Of a stretch of 64,000 bases of DNA, positions 26,737-35,651 are shown piece after piece (the first letter of the stretch is position 1; each line of letters opens with the position of its first letter). Made by a program: the position numbers and the translations under genes. Location: the NCBI GenBank assembly GCA_965230755.1, contig CBDDLT010000024.1, forward strand, positions 62,001 to 126,000, written 5' to 3'. This stretch comes from DATFJT01 sp965230755 (GTDB lineage Bacteria > Bacteroidota > Bacteroidia > Chitinophagales > Saprospiraceae). The notes beneath the pieces are model-generated. The model was not told the DNA's origin. It did no database searches and saw only the letters and a program-made list of their open reading frames with translations.

Positions 26737-27762
26737 CTATATTTTTCCCAACCATCTCAAAACATTATCACTTTTTATCTGCTGGGCCAATTCTGAACTG
26801 ATTGTTCCTGAATTGACACTCTCATCCAATACTTTACCAGGATAACTCCCCTCTACAGAATCCATTTCACCAAGAGGATAAGGATTGTCGATTCCGAATA
26901 CTATCTGAGATGAAGGAACCCTTTTGATCAACATTTCAAGGCTAATGGGATCGTGGACCAAGGTGTCATAAAATACATTTTTTGCTTGTAGAATATTCTC
27001 GGGGTTCTTAGTTTCAACAAATAGATCCGGCCTCCCTTTATATCCTTGAATCCTCCTTCCTATATTCACCATGGACATTTGATTACCGTGTGCAAAGCAA
27101 GTTCTTAGGTTAGGGTATTTATCATCGTAATCCCTCAAAGTAAAAAAATGAAATGTATCTGCGCACTGAGCGAGCATCCACACCAAATGGTAACGCCAGA
27201 AACGGTCTTCAAGATGTATAAATTTCTGTCCGTCGTAAGGGTGTATTTCTAAGGATAGGCTTAATTCATTGGCCAGCTCGAAAATGGCTTCGGCCTCTTC
27301 GTGAATAATAGTTCTCCATTGCCCTTGTGAATTGACAAAATGAGTGGGAAGACAAAGCAGTGTCATTCCAAGACCATGACATCGTTCTATTTCCTTAAGG
27401 GCATCGTCGAGATAAGCAGCCTGAACCACAAAGCCCGGCGTAAATTTTTCCGAATGATCGGACTGAATCTTATAATGATAATCATTCTGAAAGCGAATCA
27501 CATCACGACAGGTATCCCGGTCCATACCATTGCAATAGAGCTGAGATAAGGTAATTAATACCTCGTGCTCGATATGGTGTTGTTCCATCCATTCCAACTT
27601 AGCTTCGAGGAAGAAGCTTTCGTGATCAATGGGTCGCTTCCATCCCTTCTGCCTCATAAATTTCCTGTCGTCATCAATCCATAGTATGCCTTTGTCCTTC
27701 ATGAATTGAGGGAATTCATGCGGATAAGGAAGCAAATGAGCGTGAGCGTTAATGATCGACAT
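26737..27762 (-). CDS. ACMSD-like amidohydrolase (aminocarboxymuconate-semialdehyde decarboxylase type)
   Basis: 341 residues of the amidohydrolase superfamily, ACMSD branch. Metal ligands are visible: NAHAH at the N-terminus, the histidine of LEIHPYDG, the histidine of CFAHGNQ, and the aspartate of FGIDNPYPLGE. In the kynurenine pathway this enzyme decarboxylates 2-amino-3-carboxymuconate semialdehyde, steering carbon away from NAD synthesis. The operon with kynU and kmo and the aldehyde dehydrogenase at 38.1 kb support that reaction. The gene for the preceding step, 3-hydroxyanthranilate dioxygenase, is not in the window. It is the first gene of the operon. Other decarboxylating amidohydrolases remain possible. 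Confidence 0.88.
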   Translation of the reverse strand: MSIINAHAHLLPYPHEFPQFMKDKGILWIDDDRKFMRQKGWKRPIDHESFFLEAKLEWMEQHHIEHEVLITLSQLYCNGMDRDTCRDVIRFQNDYHYKIQSDHSEKFTPGFVVQAAYLDDALKEIERCHGLGMTLLCLPTHFVNSQGQWRTIIHEEAEAIFELANELSLSLEIHPYDGQKFIHLEDRFWRYHLVWMLAQCADTFHFFTLRDYDDKYPNLRTCFAHGNQMSMVNIGRRIQGYKGRPDLFVETKNPENILQAKNVFYDTLVHDPISLEMLIKRVPSSQIVFGIDNPYPLGEMDSVEGSYPGKVLDESVNSGTISSELAQQIKSDNVLRWLGKI

Positions 27763-28094
27763 TGGTGGATTTAAAGACCGAAAAAATACTTAGGTAAAAG
27801 TAATAGAAATCTCCTATAGAAATGAGCTTTGTCTTCAAAAATGAAATACCATTCTGGTAATTCTAAATTTTTTGATTTACTAGTTTAACAGCTTCGTATT
27901 GAAAGTATATACTGGAACCAGGATCTTGTGAACATATGACAATAGAGATGACAGAAAAAAGCTCTAACAATAGGGCTCTGCTTGTTTTAGCATAAACTGT
28001 TATTCATTCGTTGTATTGATTTTTCGCATCCGAGCAAATTAAATTGATTAATTTTCCAATTATATATCGCAAAGATCTCAACTATATCATCAGC
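27763..28094. other. Divergent gene gap, no gene seen
   Basis: This 332-base gap lies between the ACMSD-like start and the antiporter start. It must hold the promoters of the kynurenine operon and of the antiporter. I see no RNA gene, no strong repeat and no clear -33/-7 pair in it. Confidence 0.4.
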
Positions 28095-29375
28095 GTGCAT
28101 TACCTAAACGAAAGTCATATTTTACTTTTTCTTCTGCAGGTCCTTGTTCTACTGGGATGTGCAAGAACTTTAAGTGTGCTTTGTGAGGCAATAAAAATAC
28201 CTGCTATTGCCGGGGAAATTCTTGCGGGCATCCTGTTGGGACCTACTTTACTTGGCCGAATTTCTCCTACTTTTCAAAATTGGCTTTTTCCTGATGATCA
28301 GATACAGTGGACGATGTTGGAGACGGTCTCTTGGTTGGGCGTTTTTTTTCTGCTGCTTTCTTCTGGTTTTCATGTCAACATTAGGCAGGCTATGGGAAGC
28401 GGCCGATCTGCAATGCTGATTGGTATTATTGGTGTATTATTTCCGATTGCGATAGGGTATCCAATATTCCATGCTCTTGATGCTACTTACTGGGGAGATA
28501 AAGCGACTGGACTTTCATTTGCTCTTTTTCTTTCTGTCGCCGGTTCTATAACGGCAATATCTGTGGTAGCACGTGCACTTGGTGATCTGAAGATCACCAA
28601 AACTCGAGAGGCTTCTTTAGCACTTTCAGCTTGTGCCATCAATGACCTTTTCGGATGGTTTTTGTTCACTGTGGTCATGTCTTTGATTGGCTCTCATGCC
28701 ATGAGTACAGGGGAGTTGCTGGGATCCGGACTAGCTATTGTTGTGTTTATTGTCATTAGCATCGCTTTTGGGAGCAAAGTCTTGAGTTTTGCGGTAAAGT
28801 TGGTGGAGTCTACCTCTTTGTCTCAACCTGCGGCGGCGCAGACTTTGATCATCAGTGTAGGCTTACTTTGCGGTGCCATTACACAATGGTTGGGGATTCA
28901 CGCGATCCTTGGTTTCTTTCTTGCCGGTATTATGGTGGGAAGTGCAAAGGATATTCCATTTAGCTTACGCGATAGCGTATCTGATACCTTACATGCCATT
29001 TTTGTTCCTATCTTCTTTGCCACCCTCGGACTCAAGATTGATTTTTTGCTGGGATTAGAAATATGGCCAACTGTTATTTTCACTGCGGTTGCCATTGTAG
29101 GCAAATTCGTGGGTGCTTGGTTAGGAGCGAAGTTGGGCAAACAAAATTCTAAAATTTCCGTGTTAATGGGCTTGATTTTTATCCCAGGTGGGGCCATGGA
29201 AATAGTTGTTGCTACCCTTGCTCTGGAGCTTGAGTTAATTGGTCAAGCCATCTATGTAGCCATTGTCTTTGCTGCCTTGGCCTCTTCAATATTAGCTGGT
29301 CCACTTATAGGAATTCAAGTACGTAAAATGGGATTAAACAGTAAATCAGAGGAATTAGGTCTAGAGATTAATTAG
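28095..29375 (+). CDS. Cation:proton antiporter (CPA2/Kef type)
   Basis: About 426 residues with 12-13 membrane helices and the Na+/H+ exchanger (CPA2) pattern: IPAIAGEILAGILLGPTLLG in the second and third helices and, in the core, SACAINDLFGW, where a conserved Asp-containing helix is expected. The GTG at 28095 is chosen because family members begin with a short HxxxESHILLFLLQ-like segment, as here. An upstream TTG (28044) would add 17 atypical residues, and no ATG is near. There is no C-terminal TrkA-N domain, so it is not a full Kef channel. It exchanges K+ or Na+ for H+; the ion is unknown. Confidence 0.9.
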   Translation: MHYLNESHILLFLLQVLVLLGCARTLSVLCEAIKIPAIAGEILAGILLGPTLLGRISPTFQNWLFPDDQIQWTMLETVSWLGVFFLLLSSGFHVNIRQAMGSGRSAMLIGIIGVLFPIAIGYPIFHALDATYWGDKATGLSFALFLSVAGSITAISVVARALGDLKITKTREASLALSACAINDLFGWFLFTVVMSLIGSHAMSTGELLGSGLAIVVFIVISIAFGSKVLSFAVKLVESTSLSQPAAAQTLIISVGLLCGAITQWLGIHAILGFFLAGIMVGSAKDIPFSLRDSVSDTLHAIFVPIFFATLGLKIDFLLGLEIWPTVIFTAVAIVGKFVGAWLGAKLGKQNSKISVLMGLIFIPGGAMEIVVATLALELELIGQAIYVAIVFAALASSILAGPLIGIQVRKMGLNSKSEELGLEIN

Positions 29376-29528
29376 GCCACAGTTTTAGTCGAAGGGGTAT
29401 TTTTTATATTTAAATGGGGGAATTCCATAATTAATAAGTGTTCAATCCAGAACCTTAATAATTTTTATATGGCATCAACTTCTCTTTCCTTTTGCATAGT
29501 TGAGGTGACAAGAGTTAAAACATTGAGC

Positions 29529-29536
29529 TATTTTTG
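29529..29536 (+). promoter_or_regulatory. Candidate -7 box (TATTTTTG) for the PycTM-like gene
   Basis: TATTTTTG fits the Bacteroidota TAnnTTTG box and lies 36 bases before the ATG at 29573. A -33 box at the normal distance is not evident, so this is tentative. Confidence 0.35.
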
Positions 29537-29572
29537 CGTTGAACAACTAAGCAACGTAAAATAACTAAGTTC

Positions 29573-30229
29573 ATGGACGAACAGTTAGATAGTTCCGGCT
29601 CGGGAAAAACAAATCTGGAAAAATCGGAAAAGAAGAAAAAACGCAAGGAAGAAATCAAACGCCTACAGCGTAAGCTGGACAAATTCGAAGGTAGACCCAG
29701 CAGAGGAATAGAAACATGGTTTAGACTGACTTCTAAGAATCTTTATACCCGTTTACGAATCGTCGATACTAAATCGAATATTCTTATTACAGCCAACGCG
29801 ATTATCATTTCTGTAGTGCTAGGATCTTTGTATCCACGACTGCAGGAAGATGGACATTATATCTTCGCTGTTGCCGGCTTAGTTATTACCAATGTGATTT
29901 CCATCACCTTTGCCATTTTGGCTACTATTCCAAGATATATAGGACGTCGTGAGGATTTCGAAGATGATGAAATCGATATTATGTCGTTCGATGATTTTCA
30001 TCAAATGAGCTACGAGGAATATAAAGAAGAAGTGCTGGAGGTAATGGAAGATGGAGATAAGCTTTATCCATCGATGATAACAGACATACATAGCCTTGGA
30101 TTGACCCTAGCCAGAAAATACAACCTGATCCGCAAGGCTTACCTGGTCTTCCTAGGCGGGATTATTTTGTCCGTTATCCTATTTAGCGTTGGCCATTATC
30201 TATTGCACGCCATAACTGATCATCATTAA
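29573..30229 (+). CDS. PycTM-like (Pycsar effector family) membrane protein
   Basis: 218 residues. A basic coiled-coil N-terminus (about 15-45) is followed by the pattern I recognise as the Pycsar effector/DUF5706-type domain: a helix with IVDTKSNILITANAIIISVV (first membrane helix), a second helix (about 98-120), an acidic middle (about 128-165), the LGLTLARKYNLIRKAY segment, and a third helix near the C-terminus. In Pycsar defence such proteins damage the membrane when bound to cyclic UMP or CMP. No cyclase is adjacent here, and many Bacteroidota relatives have no known role. It converges on the large phosphoesterase-barrel gene, beyond which lies a second protein of this type. Confidence 0.75.
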   Translation: MDEQLDSSGSGKTNLEKSEKKKKRKEEIKRLQRKLDKFEGRPSRGIETWFRLTSKNLYTRLRIVDTKSNILITANAIIISVVLGSLYPRLQEDGHYIFAVAGLVITNVISITFAILATIPRYIGRREDFEDDEIDIMSFDDFHQMSYEEYKEEVLEVMEDGDKLYPSMITDIHSLGLTLARKYNLIRKAYLVFLGGIILSVILFSVGHYLLHAITDHH

Positions 30230-30270
30230 TTATTTGAGCTCTATCTTTTGATTAAAACTCAAGATGCCAA

Positions 30271-33200
30271 TCAAAAGCTAAATGATGTTCTTAAGTTAAA
30301 TGTATTTCGCTCTCCATCTTCCGTAATGGAAAAGTAGGGATGTACGATGAATACTCCTAAAATATCCATCCATATTCCAGCAGTATAACTTCTATGCCAG
30401 GAATTCGAGTCTTCTCCATCTAGCCATACCCGACCGATATCGAAGCCTCCCAGAATCCCAATATCCATGGGCAATACATTGTTATTCCATTGTGTCAATC
30501 TTATTCTTAGATCTATGTTGTCATAAATGGCAGAATTACCTAGAAAACGATTATTTCTAAAACCTCTTAGATTGGTTAAGTTACCTAGGTTTTGCAATTG
30601 ATAGAACTGAGCATCTCCATCGGTTCTTGCAAAGCCGATTCTGTTGGCTAGAACCATTTCCGGTTTTCTACTGATCATCAAATATGTGGTCATATCTGTC
30701 CTAAACTCCCATATCTTATCAGAGGAATCCAGCTCTTTTTGATGGTTGACCATGAAGTTAAGCTTCAGCCCGTTGGTCGGTTTGTTTTTTCTGTCGACAA
30801 AGCCTAGGTCGCCGCTTACTTTAGCTCCAATGAAGAATTTTCTTTCTAATTCTTCTTCTGAAAAACCAATATCAGGATCGCCAGCTACTCTGTCATCATT
30901 GTCTACGATTCGTACCGATTCAAATGTCGGACCGAATGATAAAAATACCCGTCGATTGCTCAGATGATACTTGAGATGAGGAAAATACCCAAATTGTCTC
31001 ATTCGAACCCAATTGTATCGAAGGCCGCTTCTCTCAACTTTTGTTTCATTGCCATATCCGAAGAAGTTTTGATAACTGGCGTAATGAATGTTGGCAATAT
31101 GAGCAAAATCCAGGAAGTCTGTAAGCCCCGGATAGGTGCCCTCATAGTCTAAAGTATAAGCCTCTCTACTAAATGGAGCGATGAAGAGTTTGATATTATG
31201 TTGGGCCTTAAATGGGTTTTTGCGCCATCGATGTCTGGTCCATTGGATATTACCCCCGACCCAAAACTTGTCATCTAAAGTATAGCCAAACCTGGGTAAA
31301 ATGATTCTTTGAGTATACCTGAATCCATAACGGTCGTAATCATTGATTCCAATCAGGTTTGCAGTTTTATCTTTTACAGGTTCACCTTCTAGTTTTAATC
31401 CGTCTTTGTCATCGTAGATGTAGATGTTTTTATTCTTAGAATTATTGACAATCTCATCTTTGTCGGGACCTCCTATAATTCGCAGTTTTATTTTGGATTT
31501 ATCTTCCCCTGAGATTTGGAACTCATCTTTGCCGCGAAGCCCAAAAAGTCTCACTTCATCCGTTTCATCCTCCATGATAGTTCGGTCGTAATGAAGGATC
31601 AATCCGTCTTTTTTCGAATCTACCCATTGTCGAACGCGAATGTTACCATCTTCCAAGTATTCTATTTTGAATACATCTTTATTGTCAGTTGCTGCAACTT
31701 CAATCTCTTCGGACAAGAAATTATAAAGTTTAAGGCCTATTCTATTCATGTTTGTTCGCCTTGCCTTTAAAAGTCCAATGAGTTCTTCGTTATTGAATTG
31801 ATGAACTTCCAGCGGAGTTTTTTCCACGGCTTTCACAATGACATCATCCGTCATTTTAGACTGTAGGTCTTGAATTTGTTTTTCCCAATCCGACCACTCC
31901 AATTGGTTGAGGAAGAAGCGATCAAAATATCGGGCATTGAAAGCGAGATACTTGACGTCGTTAACATCTTCTTTCATGGTTTTGAACTTTCTCATTCCCA
32001 AAGCCGCAATTAGGGTTGGTACCACGCCTTTAAATCGATAAAATGCCTGATCTCGATCTCGCGGAATAGGTCTGTACAAAGTCCTGTTTTCATCTTTGAA
32101 ACTTGCCCATCTCCACTGATCATCATGTCGATCCCAATCGTGGATCCACAGGTCGAATAAGCGTGATTTCAGTACCCATTCCTGATCGATAAAATGCTTT
32201 TTCTTTTCTCTTAGCTTTTCCAGTAGGTCCGTGTAGCCTATAATATCCGCAGAAGAACCGAAAAGATCCGTATCACTCCAGTCTCCATTAGGCCTTTGTT
32301 CCAGCAAATACAATCCCTCCGGAAATAATTGATTGTAATTGCCTAGACCTTTTTGATGTTGCAGATAGCGCAGTTTTGGATCGGTGTAATAAACTCCTGC
32401 AGCCTGAGATAGGGTGGGAATAATCAATGCACCATAGGGATGGCTTGCACTGTTCTGATCCTTGAGAATATTTAATATTTTGAGATTCGCAAATTCAGGA
32501 GGAACCAGTTTTCTATAGTCTTTATTGATGGATCTCAGGATGTATTGTTTTTCATCCTTGGTTTCCATTCGAAGAGAGTTGGAGGCCATACCTCCCCCTT
32601 TTTTTATAGGAGTAAGTCCGTCTTTTTCCACCAATAGGTCCGCTTTTTTTGCCTTGACCGGTTCCGCCCACATATTCCGATATTGATCACCCATTAACCA
32701 GGTCTTAAAGGGTCGGGCTTTAAAGGCAGTATTGGCTGCGACGGTGGTATCCGGATTGGTGATCGGCGGATACTCCAGATTATCATTTTCAGTACCTGCA
32801 CGGAATTTTCTCAATTGAACCCTGTACTCGAGTACGGGAGTTGTAAAGTTTTCTTTTACGGCATAGTACTCCAGCCAGGTTTCGAAATCTTCGTAAAAAA
32901 GAATCTTTGCATACCCTCTTGACTCACTGACATACTGTGCATCTCCGCCGGCCTGTGCATAACTGGTCTTGGCTCCAGACCCGCTAACGACTGCTTTAAT
33001 GTTGTTCTTTCTGAAATATTGAAGGCAGTGTTCGTGACCGCTAGCAACAATACAATCTACTCCTGTTCTACGAATAATTTTTTCCAATCCTACGACTAGG
33101 CTTTGATACCTGGGATTATTGATTTCCTGATGAGATCCGGTAATATTTCTAAAGATGGGATATACAGAACCGATGACGGGAAGAGGTAGCCAGATTTTTT

Positions 33201-33984
33201 TAGAATGAATCGGAAAGATGTGGTCTTTCCAGCTAAAATTTCCTCCGTGATGGCCATTGCTGTATAAGGGGTGATGCATGAAGAGAACAACCTCATCATT
33301 TTTGTGGTCGAGGAAAATTTCCTCCATCCGATCCATAAAATCACCACGAGTTTTGTATTCACACTTGTGATTCATCTTCTTTTCATGATTCCAGTTTTGC
33401 AGCCACCACTGCGAGTCGATGAAGACGAAAACCAAATCCTTATGGATCTTGATCACTTTGGGATCTCCACAAGCATTTTCAGGATACATTTTCACTTTCT
33501 TTGGAAAATCCTCTTCGAAATACTCATTGATATACTCTTCCTGTTCTAGCATATACTTTCTACCGCCTCTTCTTCCGCGTTTCCAATCATGGTTCCCAGG
33601 AATGAAGTATGTATTTCCATTATTATATCGGGCTAATTCTAATTGAGCATTTAGAATTTTTTCAGAATAGGCCCTTTCAGGAGAGTCCGGTTTCGGCATA
33701 CCTAAGTCATAAATATTATCTCCTAAGTAGACTAGTGTAGCTGGTTTTTCTTCAGAACTAAGTTCCTTCTGCAAACTTTGTAAAACGCGATTTGTACCTT
33801 TTTCCTTATTGTCGAGCTTTCCGGCATCTCCTACCAGATATAGACTGTGCACCAGATCTTTCGATGAATCATGTGCTCGATTTTCCCATTGTGTATTTTG
33901 TAAATCGTAATACGGCGCTTTGTGGGTTCCACAAGAACACAGAAGTATAAATGGGATTAGGTATAAAAGTTTTACAATTTTCAT
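30271..33984 (-). CDS. Phosphoesterase / kinase-like / outer-membrane barrel fusion
   Basis: 1237 residues from the ATG at 33984, chosen because a lipoprotein-type signal follows (PFILLCSCG). Residues about 45-400 are a calcineurin-like metallophosphoesterase with all motifs: GDAG (about 52), LGDNIYD, GNHDW (about 132), MHHPLYSNGHHGG, and GHEH (about 316). Residues about 460-780 are unassigned but hold YILRSINK (about 483), LWIHDWDRHDDQW (about 618) and IPRDRDQAF (about 642), a spacing like the ATP-binding lysine, catalytic DRH and metal aspartate of HipA/FAM20/CotH-type kinases (inference). From about 880 to the terminal phenylalanine (NTFNLRTSFSF) is an Omp85/surface-antigen-type barrel. 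It follows a PycTM-like gene by 7 bases, so both are one operon. Both a lipid anchor and a barrel in one chain is unusual. Confidence 0.85.
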   Translation of the reverse strand: MKIVKLLYLIPFILLCSCGTHKAPYYDLQNTQWENRAHDSSKDLVHSLYLVGDAGKLDNKEKGTNRVLQSLQKELSSEEKPATLVYLGDNIYDLGMPKPDSPERAYSEKILNAQLELARYNNGNTYFIPGNHDWKRGRRGGRKYMLEQEEYINEYFEEDFPKKVKMYPENACGDPKVIKIHKDLVFVFIDSQWWLQNWNHEKKMNHKCEYKTRGDFMDRMEEIFLDHKNDEVVLFMHHPLYSNGHHGGNFSWKDHIFPIHSKKIWLPLPVIGSVYPIFRNITGSHQEINNPRYQSLVVGLEKIIRRTGVDCIVASGHEHCLQYFRKNNIKAVVSGSGAKTSYAQAGGDAQYVSESRGYAKILFYEDFETWLEYYAVKENFTTPVLEYRVQLRKFRAGTENDNLEYPPITNPDTTVAANTAFKARPFKTWLMGDQYRNMWAEPVKAKKADLLVEKDGLTPIKKGGGMASNSLRMETKDEKQYILRSINKDYRKLVPPEFANLKILNILKDQNSASHPYGALIIPTLSQAAGVYYTDPKLRYLQHQKGLGNYNQLFPEGLYLLEQRPNGDWSDTDLFGSSADIIGYTDLLEKLREKKKHFIDQEWVLKSRLFDLWIHDWDRHDDQWRWASFKDENRTLYRPIPRDRDQAFYRFKGVVPTLIAALGMRKFKTMKEDVNDVKYLAFNARYFDRFFLNQLEWSDWEKQIQDLQSKMTDDVIVKAVEKTPLEVHQFNNEELIGLLKARRTNMNRIGLKLYNFLSEEIEVAATDNKDVFKIEYLEDGNIRVRQWVDSKKDGLILHYDRTIMEDETDEVRLFGLRGKDEFQISGEDKSKIKLRIIGGPDKDEIVNNSKNKNIYIYDDKDGLKLEGEPVKDKTANLIGINDYDRYGFRYTQRIILPRFGYTLDDKFWVGGNIQWTRHRWRKNPFKAQHNIKLFIAPFSREAYTLDYEGTYPGLTDFLDFAHIANIHYASYQNFFGYGNETKVERSGLRYNWVRMRQFGYFPHLKYHLSNRRVFLSFGPTFESVRIVDNDDRVAGDPDIGFSEEELERKFFIGAKVSGDLGFVDRKNKPTNGLKLNFMVNHQKELDSSDKIWEFRTDMTTYLMISRKPEMVLANRIGFARTDGDAQFYQLQNLGNLTNLRGFRNNRFLGNSAIYDNIDLRIRLTQWNNNVLPMDIGILGGFDIGRVWLDGEDSNSWHRSYTAGIWMDILGVFIVHPYFSITEDGERNTFNLRTSFSF

Positions 33985-33991
33985 ATATCGT

Positions 33992-34699
33992 TCAATTGAA
34001 TATTCTGGAAAAAAGGAATACGGCGGCAACCAATACAAAAGTAATCAAGAAAACACTATAAGCTAAATCCACCAACCTTCCCTTATACGCATTGTATTTG
34101 CTGATCATGTAGCTCGCCCTTATTTGATTGCCCAATTGCAAATTCTGACTTTGAACAACTTTACGCATGGACTCTTCGTATTCTGCCAGAGTACAATCTT
34201 GTAAAATCATAAAGTTGTTTTCTTCAAGATTGGGGTGAGAGGGCATGATTTCTTTGTTGAAAATTCGAAAAATAATTCGACCGAAGGGTTTTGCAGCAAG
34301 GATAGATAGAATTAAAGAGGTCGTCATTCCGATGATAAGCACAATGGATATGATCATTCCGTTTTCTACATTGACCTCGATATAGTTGTGAAAAACGACT
34401 ATGGCGGAAACGAGAGAGGTGGTAATTCTAATTAAAATGGCAGCTTTTCTATCCATGATGCTGACCAAACTCACCTCCATTTTGTTCTGATTCCGCAAGT
34501 AAGTACTCAAGGATTTTCTCGGTTCTGCTACCGTTCCGTACAAATCATTTTGATTGGCTAATTCCGCATTCTTTTTTTCTTCCGCCTTTTCCAGCTTTAA
34601 TTCTAGCTCTTTTAGCTTGACTTCTTTCATGCGCAGTTCCAGCCACTTATTCTTGCGCTTTATTTCCGATTTTTCCGCATTACTCGTGTTCTCTTCCAT
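33992..34699 (-). CDS. Second PycTM-like membrane protein
   Basis: 235 residues. A highly charged coiled coil (about 10-50) leads into a domain like that of the protein at 29.6 kb: a helix with SIMDRKAAILIRITTSLVSAIVV, a second membrane helix (about 115-135) ending in AAKPFGR, an acidic loop with NFMILQDCTLAEYEESM, a basic SKYNAYKGRLVDLAY segment, and a last helix near the C-terminus. The match to the Pycsar effector family is less clear than for its neighbour. It is the first gene of a two-gene operon with the phosphoesterase-barrel fusion (7 bases apart). A shared cyclic-nucleotide or phosphorylation-linked role is conjecture. Confidence 0.65.
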   Translation of the reverse strand: MEENTSNAEKSEIKRKNKWLELRMKEVKLKELELKLEKAEEKKNAELANQNDLYGTVAEPRKSLSTYLRNQNKMEVSLVSIMDRKAAILIRITTSLVSAIVVFHNYIEVNVENGMIISIVLIIGMTTSLILSILAAKPFGRIIFRIFNKEIMPSHPNLEENNFMILQDCTLAEYEESMRKVVQSQNLQLGNQIRASYMISKYNAYKGRLVDLAYSVFLITFVLVAAVFLFSRIFN

Positions 34700-34781
34700 G
34701 GTAGAATAGATCGTTAACAGATTCTAATTTATAAAAAAAAGATAAGCTGATGGGCAATTGATTAGTGTTCTATTTGATCAT

Positions 34782-35648
34782 TCAAGTGGTAGAAGCCTTT
34801 CGTTGCGAAAGCTTGGCTTTATCCTCTTTACTCAAAAAGAAAACTTCAATAATCCAGGCGGGTAAATCAAACTCACCCTTGTTTTTAGACGTACGATGAT
34901 TCCCCGGATCGGCGTGATGATTGTTGTGAAATCCAAAGGAGAAAAATGTCAAGGCATGCACGAGCCAATTGTTCTTGGCATTACAATCTTTTTTGGTCTT
35001 AAAGCTTTCGTACCCATGAAGGTGGCAGATAACATTCACACAAGACATTTGTATATCCACAATGGCGGAGGGTACGAACATTCCAAAGAGTACCCATTCC
35101 AAACCGAATAGAAAATAGATCAAGAGGATGTAAGCTGCGACAAAAAGAAAATAATAAGAATGCGTTACCAGATAGGTTCTATCTGAAATTAATCCTCTGT
35201 AGTATTTTCTATTCTTTGAGGGAACAAAAGTGTAGGCCGGGTGAATATAAAACCAGACTTTCCACCATGGAATAATGATCGGAGAATGTGGGTCCTCTTC
35301 CGTATCGCATTCAGCATGATGTTTTCTGTGAACCACCGCCCAGTGAAGTGGGCTTCCGCTCATGCTTGGAATAGACCAAAAGAGTATTAATATACGCTTC
35401 CAATAAGCTGTTTTGAAAGCCTTGTGAGAATCGTAGCGATGCAGACCTATGTCCGTTCCTACAACGATCATGAAAAAGCATACGATCAGAGCAACACCCC
35501 AATGCAATCCTGCATTTTCCGGATTTTTAATAGAATAAAATATGCCGAGAATGATAAATAATGGCTTAAACAGTATGAGCAGCCGCATCAATGGAGGATA
35601 CAACCGCTCTAAAAAATCCTTAAAAGGAGATTTTACTACTTGAACCAT
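34782..35648 (-). CDS. Acyl-CoA desaturase-type fatty acid desaturase
   Basis: 288 residues, an integral membrane di-iron enzyme. The three histidine boxes of the stearoyl-CoA desaturase branch are visible: HRYDSH, HRKHHAECDTEEDPHS, and HNNHHADPG, with hydrophobic helix pairs between them. It inserts a double bond in an acyl chain using oxygen and an electron donor. It is the last gene of an operon with a halogenase-like flavoenzyme (3 bases upstream) and a tocopherol-cyclase-like protein, so the substrate may be a special lipid rather than bulk membrane fatty acid. That is inference from context. Confidence 0.93.
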   Translation of the reverse strand: MVQVVKSPFKDFLERLYPPLMRLLILFKPLFIILGIFYSIKNPENAGLHWGVALIVCFFMIVVGTDIGLHRYDSHKAFKTAYWKRILILFWSIPSMSGSPLHWAVVHRKHHAECDTEEDPHSPIIIPWWKVWFYIHPAYTFVPSKNRKYYRGLISDRTYLVTHSYYFLFVAAYILLIYFLFGLEWVLFGMFVPSAIVDIQMSCVNVICHLHGYESFKTKKDCNAKNNWLVHALTFFSFGFHNNHHADPGNHRTSKNKGEFDLPAWIIEVFFLSKEDKAKLSQRKASTT

Positions 35649-35651
35649 ATA

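Noticed and set aside
29573..34699. Classical Pycsar defence system
   Set aside because: No uridylate or cytidylate cyclase is adjacent, and the cyclase at 1-1566 is 28 kb away with adenine-type motifs.
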